A DNA stretch of 64,000 bases. It comes from Gordius sp. MW1. Taxonomy: Eukaryota; Nematomorpha; Gordioida; Gordea; Gordiidae. Made by a program: the position numbers and the translations under genes. Position 1 is the first letter of the stretch. Each line of letters begins with the position of its first letter. The notes under the pieces were generated by a model. That model was not told the origin of the DNA, made no database searches, and saw only the letters and a program-made list of their open reading frames with translations. This document shows, in pieces, positions 13,603 through 26,387 of this stretch. The stretch covers positions 13,516,001-13,580,000 of the forward strand of contig OZ038526.1 of the NCBI GenBank assembly GCA_964036665.1, written 5' to 3'.

Positions 13603-13936
13603 AATAAAACGTTGTCTTTTGTCAAAATGATATTTCTCGCAGCTTCTTTTCGGAAGTCAATCGAGGATAATAGGATTCTCAAATTGGCTTACTTATATTT
13701 TTTCATGCTCTTTCACATGGAATCGAAAAAAATAAATATTTTTACCTCAAAATTTTTCACATATTTTTCTTTGATCCGTATTCATCCGATGAAAGTTGTC
13801 GTTTTCAGACGTGGTTTCTATGATCCCAAGTAAAAATTTATCAGAATCTAAAAACTATTACTTTGAAATCATGATCGCATATAGCAGTTTTCAAAAATTA
13901 AGCACTCACGTTGCGATACAACAAACTAATCGCAAC
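13603..13936 (+). repeat. Chimeric monomer, M5-type left / M4-type right (334 bp)
   Basis: The left part carries gatattt and the 7-bp deletion cagcttctttt, diagnostic of M2/M5. From about 13690 it carries the 4-bp deletion, cacatgg and gcatatagc, diagnostic of M4. The switch lies roughly between 13653 and 13690, in sequence common to all subtypes. Length 345-7-4 = 334 fits the double deletion. This is the product expected from exchange or conversion between misaligned monomers. Confidence 0.88.
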
Positions 13937-14619
13937 AATAAAACGTTGTCTTTTGTCAAAATGATATTTCTCGCAGCTTCTTTTCGGAAGTCAATCGAGG
14001 ATAATAGGATTCTCAAATTGGCTTACTTTTATATATTTTTTCATGCTCTTTCACATAGAATCGAAAAAAATAAATATTTTTACCTCAAAATTTTTCACAT
14101 ATTTTTCTTTGAACCGTATTCATCCGATGAAAGTTGTCGTTTTCAGACGTGGTTTCTATGATCCCAAGTAAAAATTTATCAGAATTTACAAACTATTACT
14201 TTGAAATCATGATCGCATAGAGCAGTTTTCAAAAATTAAGCACTCACGTTGCGATACAACAAACTAATCGCAACAATAAAACGTTGTCTTTTGTCAAAAT
14301 GATAGTTCTCGCGTCTTAAAACCTCTTTTCGGAAGTCAATCGAGGATAATAGGATTCTCAAATTGGCTTACTTTTATATATTTTTTCATGCTCTTTCACA
14401 TAGAATCGAAAAAAATAAATATTTTTACCTCAAAATTTTTCACATATTTTTCATTGAACCGTATTCATCCGATGAAAGTTGTCGTTTTCAGACGTGGTTT
14501 CTATGATCCCAAGTAAAAACTTATCAGAATCTAAAAACTATTACTTTGAAATCATGATCGCATAGAGCAGTTTTCAAAAATTAAGCACTCACGTTGCGAT
14601 ACAACAAACTAATCGCAAC
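13603..14619 (+). repeat. 1017-bp local tandem duplication within HOR-A copy 3
   Basis: The three monomers 13603, 13937 and 14275 repeat the M4-M5-M6 segment at 12579-13602. They share the rare ctttgatccg variant (about 12756 and 13772) and the tttacaaac variant. The repeat is 7 bp shorter than its source because its first monomer has an M2/M5-type left part. Confidence 0.88.
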
Positions 14620-15948
14620 AATAAAACGTTGTCTTTTGTCAAAATGATAGTTCTCGCAGCTTAAAACCTCTTTTCGGAAGTCAATCGAGGATAATAGGAT
14701 TCTCAAATTGGCTTACTTTTATATATTTTTTCATGCTCTTTCACATAGAATCGAAAAAAATAAATATTTTTACCTCAAAATTTTTCACATATTTTTCTTT
14801 GAACCGTATTCATCCGATGAAAGTTGTCGTTTGATCCCAAGTAAAAATTTATCAGAATTTAAAAACTATTACTTTGAAATCATGATCGCATAGAGCAGTT
14901 TTCAAAAATTAAGCACTCACGTTGCGATACAACAAACTACTCGCAACAATAAAACGTTGTCTTTTGTCAAAATGATAGTTCTCGCGTCTTAAAACTTCTT
15001 TTCGGAAGTCAATCGAGGATAATAGGATTCTCAAATTGGCTTACTTTTATTTATTTTTTCATGCTCTTTCACATAGAATCGAAAAAAATAAATATTTTTA
15101 CCTCAAAATTTTTCACATATTTTTCTTTGAACCGTATTCATCCGATGAAAGTTGTCGTTTGATCCCAAGTAAAAATTTATCAGAATCTAAAAACTATTAC
15201 TTTGAAATCATGATCGCATAGAGCAGTTTTCAAAAATTAAGCACTCACGTTGCGATACTACAAACTAATCGCAACAATAAAACGTTGTCTTTTGTCAAAA
15301 TGATAGTTCTCGCAGCTTAAAACTTCTTTTCGGAAGTCAATCGAGGATAATAGGATTCTCAAATTGGCTTACTTTTATTTATTTTTTCATGCTCTTTCAC
15401 ATAGAATCGAAAAAAATAAATATTTTTGCCTCAAAATTTTTCACTTATTTTTCTTTGAACCGTATTCATCCGATGAAAGTTGTCGTTTTCAGACGTGGTT
15501 TTTATGATCCCAAGTAAAAATTTATCAGAATCTAAAAACTAATACTTTGAAATCATGATCGCATAGTGCAGTTTTCAAAAATTAAGCACTCACGTTGCGA
15601 TACAACAAACTAATCGCAACAATAAAACGTTGTCTTTTGTCAAAATGATAGTTCTCGCAGCTTAAAACCTCTTTTCGGAAGTCAATCGAGGATAATAGGA
15701 TTCTCAAATTGGCTTACTTTTATATGTTTTTTCATGCTCTTTCACATAGAATCGAAAAAAATAAATATTTTTACCTCAAAATTTTTCACATATTTTTCTT
15801 TGAACCGTATTCATCCGATGAAAGTTGTCGTTTGATCCCAAGTAAAAATTTATCAGAATCTAAAAACTATTACTTTGAAATCATGATCGCATAGAGCAGT
15901 TTTTAAAAATTAACCACTCACGTTGCGATACAACAAACTAATCGCAAC

Positions 15949-16627
15949 AATAAAACGTTGTCTTTTGTCAAAATGATAGTTCTCGCGTCTTAAAACCTCT
16001 TTTCGGAAGTCAATCGAGGATAATAGGATTCTCAAATTGGCTTACTTATATTTTTTCATGCTCTTTCACATAGAATTGAAAAAAATAAATATTTTTATTT
16101 CAAAATTTTTCACATATTTTTCTTTGAACCGTTTTCATCCGATGAAAGTTGTCGTTTTCAGACGTGGTTTCTATGATCCCAAGTAAAAATTTATCAGAAT
16201 ATGAAAACTAATACTTTGAAATCATGATCGCATAGAGCAGTTTTCAAAAATTAAGCACTCACGTTGCGATACAACAAACTAATCGCAATAAAACGTTGTC
16301 TTTTGTCAAAATGATAGTTCACGCGTCTTAAAACCTCTTTTCGGAAGTCAATCGAGGATAATAGGATTCTCAAATTGGCTTACTTATATTTTTTCATGCT
16401 CTTTCACATGGAATCGAAAAAAATAAATATTTTTACCTCAAAATTTTTCACATATTTTTCTTTGAACCGTATTCATCCGATGAAAGTTGTCGTTTTCAGA
16501 CGTGGTTTCTATGATCCCAAGTAAAAATTTATCAGAATCTAAAAACTATTACTTTAAAATCATGATCGCATAGAGCAGTTTTCAAAAATTAAGCACTCAC
16601 GTTGCGATACAACAAACTAATCGCAAC
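15949..16627 (+). repeat. Linker: M3' and M4' monomers between HOR-A and HOR-B
   Basis: The monomer at 15949 (338 bp) is M3-like, with accgttttc and gaatatgaaaac plus the tatttcaaaa variant that marks M3' in HOR-B; it lost three bases at its end (cgcaataaaacg). The monomer at 16287 (341 bp) is M4-like but has ctttaaaatc and gcatagagc. The same M3'-M4' pair ends the HOR-B unit, so this may be the tail of an earlier HOR-B copy. Confidence 0.85.
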
Positions 16628-17283
16628 AATAAAACGTTGTCTTTGGTCAAAATGATAGTTCTCGCAGCTTAAAACCTCTTTTCGGAAGTCAATCGAGGAT
16701 AATAGGATTCTCAAATTGGCTTACTTTTATATATTTTTTCATGCTCTTTCACATAGAATCGAAAAAAATAAATATTTTTACCTCAAAATTTTTCACATAT
16801 TTTTCTTTGAACCGTATTCATCCGATGAAAGTTGTCGTTTGATCCCAAGTAAAAATTTATCAGAATTTAAAAACTATTACTTTGAAATCATGATCGCATA
16901 GAGCAGTTTTCAAAAATTAAGCACTCACGTTGCGATACAACAAACTACTCGCAACAATAAAACGTTGTCTTTTGTCAAAATGATAGTTCTCGCGTCTTAA
17001 AACTTCTTTTCGGAAGTCAATCGAGGATAATAGGATTCTCAAATTGGCTTACTTTTATTTATTTTTTCATGCTCTTTCACATAGAATCGAAAAAAATAAA
17101 TATTTTTACCTCAAAATTTTTCACATATTTTTCTTTGAACCGTATTCATCCGATGAAAGTTGTCGTTTGATCCCAAGTAAAAATTTATCAGAATCTAAAA
17201 ACTATTACTTTGAAATCATGATCGCATAGAGCAGTTTTCAAAAATTAAGCACTCACGTTGCGATACAACAAACTAATCGCAAC

Positions 17284-17607
17284 AATAAAACGTTGTCTTT
17301 TGTCAAAATGATAGTTCTCGCGTCTTAAAACCTCTTTTCGGAAGTCAATCGAGGATAATAGGATTCTCAAATTGGCTTACTTATATTTTTTCATGCTCTT
17401 TCACATAGAATCGAAAAAAATAAATATTTTTACCTCAAAATTTTTCACATATTTTTCTTTGAACCGTATTCATCCGATGAAAGTTGTCGTTTGATCCCAA
17501 GTAAAAATTTATCAGAATCTAAAAACTATTACTTTGAAATCATGATCGCATAGAGCAGTTTTCAAAAATTAAGCACTCACGTTGCGATACAACAAACTAC
17601 TCGCAAC
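17284..17607 (+). repeat. Subtype X (324 bp), doubly deleted
   Basis: It carries both the 4-bp deletion (acttatatttt, as in M1/M3/M4) and the 17-bp deletion (gtcgtttgatccc, as in M7/M8/M10), plus actactcgc. No other subtype has both deletions, so it is best read as a recombinant. It recurs at 21672 and 24699 in HOR-B. Confidence 0.88.
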
Positions 17608-17952
17608 AATAAAACGTTGTCTTTTGTCAAAATGATAGTTCTCGCAGCTTAAAACTTCTTTTCGGAAGTCAATCGAGGATAATAGGATTCTCAAATTGGC
17701 TTACTTTTATATATTTTTTCATGCTCTTTCACATAGAATCGAAAAAAATAAATATTTTTGCCTCAAAATTTTTCACATATTTTTCTTTGAACCGTATTCA
17801 TCCGATGAAAGTTGTCGTTTTCAGACATGGTTTCTATGATCCCAAGTAAAAATTTATCAGAATCTAAAAACTATTACTTTGAAATCATGATCGCATAGAG
17901 CAGTTTTCAAAAATTAAGCACTCACGTTGCGATACAACAAACTAATCGCAAC
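17608..17952 (+). repeat. Subtype Y (345 bp)
   Basis: It has the cgcagcttaaaacttc head and tttttgcctc of M9, but the ordinary ttttatatatt and cacatattttt, and the cagacatgg of M2. It recurs at 21996 and 25023. It is probably an M9/M2-type mosaic. Confidence 0.8.
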
Positions 17953-18972
17953 AATAAAACGTTGTCTTTTGTCAAAATGATAGTTCTCGCGTCTTAAAAC
18001 CCCTTTTCGGAAGTCAATCGAGGATAATAGGATTCTCAAATTGGCTTACTTATATTTTTTCATGCTCTTTCACATAGAATCGAAAAAAATAAATATTTTT
18101 ACCTCAAAATTTTTCACATATTTTTCTTTGAACCGTTTTCATCCGATGAAAGTTGTCGTTTTCAGACGTGGTTTCTATGATCCCAAGTAAAAATTTATCA
18201 GAATATGAAAACTAATACTTTGAAATCATGATCGCATAGAGCAGTTTTCAAAAATTAAGCACTCACGTTGCGATACAACAAACTAATCGCAACAATAAAA
18301 CGTTGTCTTTTGTCAAAATGATAGTTCACGCGTCTTAAAACCTCTTTTCGGAAGTCAATCGAGGATAATAGGATTCTCAAATTGGCTTACTTATATTTTT
18401 TCATGCTCTTTCACATGGAATCGAAAAAAATAAATATTTTTACCTCAAAATTTTTCACATATTTTTCTTTGAACCGTATTCATCCGATGAAAGTTGTCGT
18501 TTTCAGACGTGGTTTCTATGATCCCAAGTAAAAATTTATCAGAATCTAAAAACTATTACTTTGAAATCATGATCGCATATAGCAGTTTTCAAAAATTAAG
18601 CACTCACGTTGCGATACAACAAACTAATCGCAACAATAAAACGTTGTCTTTTGTCAAAATGATATTTCTCGCAGCTTCTTTTCGGAAGTCAATCGAGGAT
18701 AATAGGATTCTCAAATTGGCTTACTTTTATATATTTTTTCATGCTCTTTCACATAGAATCGAAAAAAATAAATATTTTTACCTCAAAATTTTTCACATAT
18801 TTTTCTTTGAACCGTATTCATCCGATGAAAGTTGTCGTTTTCAGACGTGGTTTCTATGATCCCAAGTAAAAATTTATCAGAATTTAAAAACTATTACTTT
18901 GAAATCATGATCGCATATAGCAGTTTTCAAAAATTAAGCACTCACGTTGCGATACAACAAACTAATCGCAAC

Positions 18973-20333
18973 AATAAAACGTTGTCTTTTGTCAAAATGA
19001 TAGTTCTCGCGTCTTAAAACCTCTTTTCGGAAGTCAATCGAGGATAATAGGATTCTCAAATTGGCTTACTTATATTTTTTCATGCTCTTTCACATAGAAT
19101 CGAAAAAAATAAATATTTTTATTTCAAAATTTTTCACATATTTTTCTTTGAACCGTTTTCATCCGATGAAAGTTGTCGTTTTCAGACGTGGTTTCTATGA
19201 TCCCAAGTAAAAATTTATCAGAATATGAAAACTAATACTTTGAAATCATGATCGCATAGAGCAGTTTTCAAAAATTAAGCACTCACGTTGCGATACAACA
19301 AACTAATCGCAACAATAAAACGTTGTCTTTTGTCAAAATGATAGTTCTCGCGTCTTAAAACCTCTTTTCGGAAGTCAATCGAGGATAATAGGATTCTCAA
19401 ATTGGCTTACTTATATTTTTTCATGCTCTTTCACATAGAATCGAAAAAAATAAATATTTTTATTTCAAAATTTTTCACATATTTTTCTTTGAACCGTTTT
19501 CATCCGATGAAAGTTGTCGTTTTCAGACGTGGTTTCTATGATCCCAAGTAAAAATTTATCAGAATATGAAAACTAATACTTTGAAATCATGATCGCATAG
19601 AGCAGTTTTCAAAAATTAAGCACTCACGTTGCGATACAACAAACTAATCGCAACAATAAAACGTTGTCTTTTGTCAAAATGATAGTTCACGCGTCTTAAA
19701 ACCTCTTTTCGGAAGTCAATCGAGGATAATAGGATTCTCAAATTGGCTTACTTATATTTTTTCATGCTCTTTCACATGGAATCGAAAAAAATAAATATTT
19801 TTACCTCAAAATTTTTCACATATTTTTCTTTGAACCGTATTCATCCGATGAAAGTTGTCGTTTTCAGACGTGGTTTCTATGATCCCAAGTAAAAATTTAT
19901 CAGAATCTAAAAACTATTACTTTGAAATCATGATCGCATATAGCAGTTTTCAAAAATTAAGCACTCACGTTGCGATACAACAAACTAATCGCAACAATAA
20001 AACGTTGTCTTTTGTCAAAATGATATTTCTCGCAGCTTCTTTTCGGAAGTCAATCGAGGATAATAGGATTCTCAAATTGGCTTACTTTTATATATTTTTT
20101 CATGCTCTTTCACATAGAATCGAAAAAAATAAATATTTTTACCTCAAAATTTTTCACATATTTTTCTTTGAACCGTATTCATCCGATGAAAGTTGTCGTT
20201 TTCAGACGTGGTTTCTATGATCCCAAGTAAAAATTTATCAGAATTTAAAAACTATTACTTTGAAATCATGATCGCATATAGCAGTTTTCAAAAATTAAGC
20301 ACTCACGTTGCGATACAACAAACTAATCGCAAC
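18973..20333 (+). repeat. 1361-bp four-monomer expansion in HOR-B copy 1
   Basis: The segment M3'-M3'-M4-M5 is extra relative to HOR-B copy 2 (23361-24042, M3'-M4'). The M4-M5-M3' run at 18294-19313 is repeated at 19655-20674 at an offset of exactly 1361. The assignment of which copy is the insertion is arbitrary. The doubled M3' at 18973/19314 marks the junction. Confidence 0.87.
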
Positions 20334-21015
20334 AATAAAACGTTGTCTTTTGTCAAAATGATAGTTCTCGCGTCTTAAAACCTCTTTTCGGAAGTCAATC
20401 GAGGATAATAGGATTCTCAAATTGGCTTACTTATATTTTTTCATGCTCTTTCACATAGAATCGAAAAAAATAAATATTTTTATTTCAAAATTTTTCACAT
20501 ATTTTTCTTTGAACCGTTTTCATCCGATGAAAGTTGTCGTTTTCAGACGTGGTTTCTATGATCCCAAGTAAAAATTTATCAGAATATGAAAACTAATACT
20601 TTGAAATCATGATCGCATAGAGCAGTTTTCAAAAATTAAGCACTCACGTTGCGATACAACAAACTAATCGCAACAATAAAACGTTGTCTTTTGTCAAAAT
20701 GATAGTTCACGCGTCTTAAAACCTCTTTTCGGAAGTCAATCGAGGATAATAGGATTCTCAAATTGGCTTACTTATATTTTTTCATGCTCTTTCACATGGA
20801 ATCGAAAAAAATAAATATTTTTACCTCAAAATTTTTCACATATTTTTCTTTGAACCGTATTCATCCGATGAAAGTTGTCGTTTTCAGACGTGGTTTCTAT
20901 GATCCCAAGTAAAAATTTATCAGAATCTAAAAACTATTACTTTAAAATCATGATCGCATAGAGCAGTTTTCAAAAATTAAGCACTCACGTTGCGATACAA
21001 CAAACTAATCGCAAC

Positions 21016-24000
21016 AATAAAACGTTGTCTTTGGTCAAAATGATAGTTCTCGCAGCTTAAAACCTCTTTTCGGAAGTCAATCGAGGATAATAGGATTCTC
21101 AAATTGGCTTACTTTTATATATTTTTTCATGCTCTTTCACATAGAATCGAAAAAAATAAATATTTTTACCTCAAAATTTTTCACATATTTTTCTTTGAAC
21201 CGTATTCATCCGATGAAAGTTGTCGTTTGATCCCAAGTAAAAATTTATCAGAATTTAAAAACTATTACTTTGAAATCATGATCGCATAGAGCAGTTTTCA
21301 AAAATTAAGCACTCACGTTGCGATACAACAAACTACTCGCAACAATAAAACGTTGTCTTTTGTCAAAATGATAGTTCTCGCGTCTTAAAACTTCTTTTCG
21401 GAAGTCAATCGAGGATAATAGGATTCTCAAATTGGCTTACTTTTATTTATTTTTTCATGCTCTTTCACATAGAATCGAAAAAAATAAATATTTTTACCTC
21501 AAAATTTTTCACATATTTTTCTTTGAACCGTATTCATCCGATGAAAGTTGTCGTTTGATCCCAAGTAAAAATTTATCAGAATCTAAAAACTATTACTTTG
21601 AAATCATGATCGCATAGAGCAGTTTTCAAAAATTAAGCACTCACGTTGCGATACAACAAACTAATCGCAACAATAAAACGTTGTCTTTTGTCAAAATGAT
21701 AGTTCTCGCGTCTTAAAACCTCTTTTCGGAAGTCAATCGAGGATAATAGGATTCTCAAATTGGCTTACTTATATTTTTTCATGCTCTTTCACATAGAATC
21801 GAAAAAAATAAATATTTTTACCTCAAAATTTTTCACATATTTTTCTTTGAACCGTATTCATCCGATGAAAGTTGTCGTTTGATCCCAAGTAAAAATTTAT
21901 CAGAATCTAAAAACTATTACTTTGAAATCATGATCGCATAGAGCAGTTTTCAAAAATTAAGCACTCACGTTGCGATACAACAAACTACTCGCAACAATAA
22001 AACGTTGTCTTTTGTCAAAATGATAGTTCTCGCAGCTTAAAACTTCTTTTCGGAAGTCAATCGAGGATAATAGGATTCTCAAATTGGCTTACTTTTATAT
22101 ATTTTTTCATGCTCTTTCACATAGAATCGAAAAAAATAAATATTTTTGCCTCAAAATTTTTCACATATTTTTCTTTGAACCGTATTCATCCGATGAAAGT
22201 TGTCGTTTTCAGACATGGTTTCTATGATCCCAAGTAAAAATTTATCAGAATCTAAAAACTATTACTTTGAAATCATGATCGCATAGAGCAGTTTTCAAAA
22301 ATTAAGCACTCACGTTGCGATACAACAAACTAATCGCAACAATAAAACGTTGTCTTTTGTCAAAATGATAGTTCTCGCGTCTTAAAACCTCTTTTCGGAA
22401 GTCAATCGAGGATAATAGGATTCTCAAATTGGCTTACTTATATTTTTTCATGCTCTTTCACATAGAATCGAAAAAAATAAATATTTTTACCTCAAAATTT
22501 TTCACATATTTTTCTTTGAACCGTTTTCATCCGATGAAAGTTGTCGTTTTCAGACGTGGTTTCTATGATCCCAAGTAAAAATTTATCAGAATATGAAAAC
22601 TAATACTTTGAAATCATGATCGCATAGAGCAGTTTTCAAAAATTAAGCACTCACGTTGCGATACAACAAACTAATCGCAACAATAAAACGTTGTCTTTTG
22701 TCAAAATGATAGTTCACGCGTCTTAAAACCTCTTTTCGGAAGTCAATCGAGGATAATAGGATTCTCAAATTGGCTTACTTATATTTTTTCATGCTCTTTC
22801 ACATGGAATCGAAAAAAATAAATATTTTTACCTCAAAATTTTTCACATATTTTTCTTTGAACCGTATTCATCCGATGAAAGTTGTCGTTTTCAGACGTGG
22901 TTTCTATGATCCCAAGTAAAAATTTATCAGAATCTAAAAACTATTACTTTGAAATCATGATCGCATATAGCAGTTTTCAAAAATTAAGCACTCACGTTGC
23001 GATACAACAAACTAATCGCAACAATAAAACGTTGTCTTTTGTCAAAATGATATTTCTCGCAGCTTCTTTTCGGAAGTCAATCGAGGATAATAGGATTCTC
23101 AGATTGGCTTACTTTTATATATTTTTTCATGCTCTTTCACATAGAATCGAAAAAAATAAATATTTTTACCTCAAAATTTTTCACATATTTTTCTTTGAAC
23201 CGTATTCATCCGATGAAAGTTGTCGTTTTCAGACGTGGTTTCTATGATCCCAAGTAAAAATTTATCAGAATTTAAAAACTATTACTTTGAAATCATGATC
23301 GCATATAGCAGTTTTCAAAAATTAAGCACTCACGTTGCGATACAACAAACTAATCGCAACAATAAAACGTTGTCTTTTGTCAAAATGATAGTTCTCGCGT
23401 CTTAAAACCTCTTTTCGGAAGTCAATCGAGGATAATAGGATTCTCAAATTGGCTTACTTATATTTTTTCATGCTCTTTCACATAGAATCGAAAAAAATAA
23501 ATATTTTTATTTCAAAATTTTTCACATATTTTTCTTTGAACCGTTTTCATCCGATGAAAGTTGTCGTTTTCAGACGTGGTTTCTATGATCCCAAGTAAAA
23601 ATTTATCAGAATATGAAAACTAATACTTTGAAATCATGATCGCATAGAGCAGTTTTCAAAAATTAAGCACTCACGTTGCGATACAACAAACTAATCGCAA
23701 CAATAAAACGTTGTCTTTTGTCAAAATGATAGTTCACGCGTCTTAAAACCTCTTTTCGGAAGTCAATCGAGGATAATAGGATTCTCAAATTGGCTTACTT
23801 ATATTTTTTCATGCTCTTTCACATGGAATCGAAAAAAATAAATATTTTTACCTCAAAATTTTTCACATATTTTTCTTTGAACCGTATTCATCCGATGAAA
23901 GTTGTCGTTTTCAGACGTGGTTTCTATGATCCCAAGTAAAAATTTATCAGAATCTAAAAACTATTACTTTAAAATCATGATCGCATAGAGCAGTTTTCAA

Positions 24001-24042
24001 AAATTAAGCACTCACGTTGCGATACAACAAACTAATCGCAAC
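21016..24042 (+). repeat. HOR-B copy 2 (9-mer, 3027 bp, regular)
   Basis: Monomers start at 21016 (M7), 21344 (M8), 21672 (X), 21996 (Y), 22341 (M3), 22682 (M4), 23023 (M5), 23361 (M3') and 23702 (M4'). Lengths 328, 328, 324, 345, 341, 341, 338, 341 and 341 sum to 3027. The ctttggtc variant at the head recurs in all three HOR-B copies (about 16642, 21030, 24057). Confidence 0.94.
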
Positions 24043-26387
24043 AATAAAACGTTGTCTTTGGTCAAAATGATAGTTCTCGCAGCTTAAAACCTCTTTTCGG
24101 AAGTCAATCGAGGATAATAGGATTCTCAAATTGGCTTACTTTTATATATTTTTTCATGCTCTTTCACATAGAATCGAAAAAAATAAATATTTTTACCTCA
24201 AAATTTTTCACATATTTTTCTTTGAACCGTATTCATCCGATGAAAGTTGTCGTTTGATCCCAAGTAAAAATTTATCAGAATTTAAAAACTATTACTTTGA
24301 AATCATGATCGCATAGAGCAGTTTTCAAAAATTAAGCACTCACGTTGCGATACAACAAACTACTCGCAACAATAAAACGTTGTCTTTTGTCAAAATGATA
24401 GTTCTCGCGTCTTAAAACTTCTTTTCGGAAGTCAATCGAGGATAATAGGATTCTCAAATTGGCTTACTTTTATTTATTTTTTCATGCTCTTTCACATAGA
24501 ATCGAAAAAAATAAATATTTTTACCTCAAAATTTTTCACATATTTTTCTTTGAACCGTATTCATCCGATGAAAGTTGTCGTTTGATCCCAAGTAAAAATT
24601 TATCAGAATCTAAAAACTATTACTTTGAAATCATGATCGCATAGAGCAGTTTTCAAAAATTAAGCACTCACGTTGCGATACAACAAACTAATCGCAACAA
24701 TAAAACGTTGTCTTTTGTCAAAATGATAGTTCTCGCGTCTTAAAACCTCTTTTCGGAAGTCAATCGAGGATAATAGGATTCTCAAATTGGCTTACTTATA
24801 TTTTTTCATGCTCTTTCACATAGAATCGAAAAAAATAAATATTTTTACCTCAAAATTTTTCACATATTTTTCTTTGAACCGTATTCATCCGATGAAAGTT
24901 GTCGTTTGATCCCAAGTAAAAATTTATCAGAATCTAAAAACTATTACTTTGAAATCATGATCGCATAGAGCAGTTTTCAAAAATTAAGCACTCACGTTGC
25001 GATACAACAAACTACTCGCAACAATAAAACGTTGTCTTTTGTCAAAATGATAGTTCTCGCAGCTTAAAACTTCTTTTCGGAAGTCAATCGAGGATAATAG
25101 GATTCTCAAATTGGCTTACTTTTATATATTTTTTCATGCTCTTTCACATAGAATCGAAAAAAATAAATATTTTTGCCTCAAAATTTTTCACATATTTTTC
25201 TTTGAACCGTATTCATCCGATGAAAGTTGTCGTTTTCAGACATGGTTTCTATGATCCCAAGTAAAAATTTATCAGAATCTAAAAACTATTACTTTGAAAT
25301 CATGATCGCATAGAGCAGTTTTCAAAAATTAAGCACTCACGTTGCGATACAACAAACTAATCGCAACAATAAAACGTTGTCTTTTGTCAAAATGATAGTT
25401 CTCGCGTCTTAAAACCTCTTTTCGGAAGTCAATCGAGGATAATAGGATTCTCAAATTGGCTTACTTATATTTTTTCATGCTCTTTCACATAGAATCGAAA
25501 AAAATAAATATTTTTACCTCAAAATTTTTCACATATTTTTCTTTGAACCGTTTTCATCCGATGAAAGTTGTCGTTTTCAGACGTGGTTTCTATGATCCCA
25601 AGTAAAAATTTATCAGAATATGAAAACTAATACTTTGAAATCATGATCGCATAGAGCAGTTTTCAAAAATTAAGCACTCACGTTGCGATACAACAAACTA
25701 ATCGCAACAATAAAACGTTGTCTTTTGTCAAAATGATAGTTCACGCGTCTTAAAACCTCTTTTCGGAAGTCAATCGAGGATAATAGGATTCTCAAATTGG
25801 CTTACTTATATTTTTTCATGCTCTTTCACATGGAATCGAAAAAAATAAATATTTTTACCTCAAAATTTTTCACATATTTTTCTTTGAACCGTATTCATCC
25901 GATGAAAGTTGTCGTTTTCAGACGTGGTTTCTATGATCCCAAGTAAAAATTTATCAGAATCTAAAAACTATTACTTTGAAATCATGATCGCATATAGCAG
26001 TTTTCAAAAATTAAGCACTCACGTTGCGATACAACAAACTAATCGCAACAATAAAACGTTGTCTTTTGTCAAAATGATATTTCTCGCAGCTTCTTTTCGG
26101 AAGTCAATCGTGGATAATAGGATTCTCAAATTGGCTTACTTTTATATATTTTTTCATGCTCTTTCACATAGAATCGAAAAAAATAAATATTTTTACCTCA
26201 AAATTTTTCACATATTTTTCTTTGAACCGTATTCATCCGATGAAAGTTGTCGTTTTCAGACGTGGTTTCTATGATCCCAAGTAAAAATTTATCAGAATTT
26301 AAAAACTATTACTTTGAAATCATGATCGCATATAGCAGTTTTCAAAAATTAAGCACTCACGTTGCGATACAACAAACTAATCGCAAC
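24043..26387 (+). repeat. HOR-B copy 3, truncated after M5
   Basis: Monomers start at 24043 (M7), 24371 (M8), 24699 (X), 25023 (Y), 25368 (M3), 25709 (M4) and 26050 (M5), in register with copy 2. A second M5 replaces the expected M3' at 26388, so the copy leaves the HOR-B pattern there. Confidence 0.9.

Larger units (their letters stand above)
11559..15948 (+). repeat. HOR-A copy 3, rearranged (+3 monomers, M11 lost)
   Basis: M1-M6 start at 11559, 11900, 12238, 12579, 12920 and 13258 as in copy 2. A chimeric monomer (13603), a second M5 (13937) and a second M6 (14275) follow, adding 334+338+345 = 1017 bp. M7-M10 then resume at 14620, 14948, 15276 and 15621. M11 does not follow; the next monomer (15949) is M3-like. 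The extra M5/M6 pair shares the private variant tttacaaac with the first pair (about 13169 and 14186), which supports a recent local duplication. Confidence 0.9.
16628..21015 (+). repeat. HOR-B copy 1, expanded (13 monomers, 4388 bp)
   Basis: Monomers start at 16628 (M7, marked by ctttggtc), 16956 (M8), 17284 (X), 17608 (Y), 17953 (M3), 18294 (M4), 18635 (M5), 18973 (M3'), 19314 (M3'), 19655 (M4), 19996 (M5), 20334 (M3') and 20675 (M4'). It equals the regular 9-mer plus four monomers (341+341+338+341 = 1361 bp), and 3027+1361 = 4388. Confidence 0.92.

Noticed and set aside
11559-15948. Assembly error as the cause of the HOR-A copy 3 rearrangement
   Set aside because: The internal duplication starts with a chimeric monomer whose switch lies in common sequence, as biological exchange would give. 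I therefore keep it as real, but the sequence alone cannot exclude a mis-join and long reads would decide.
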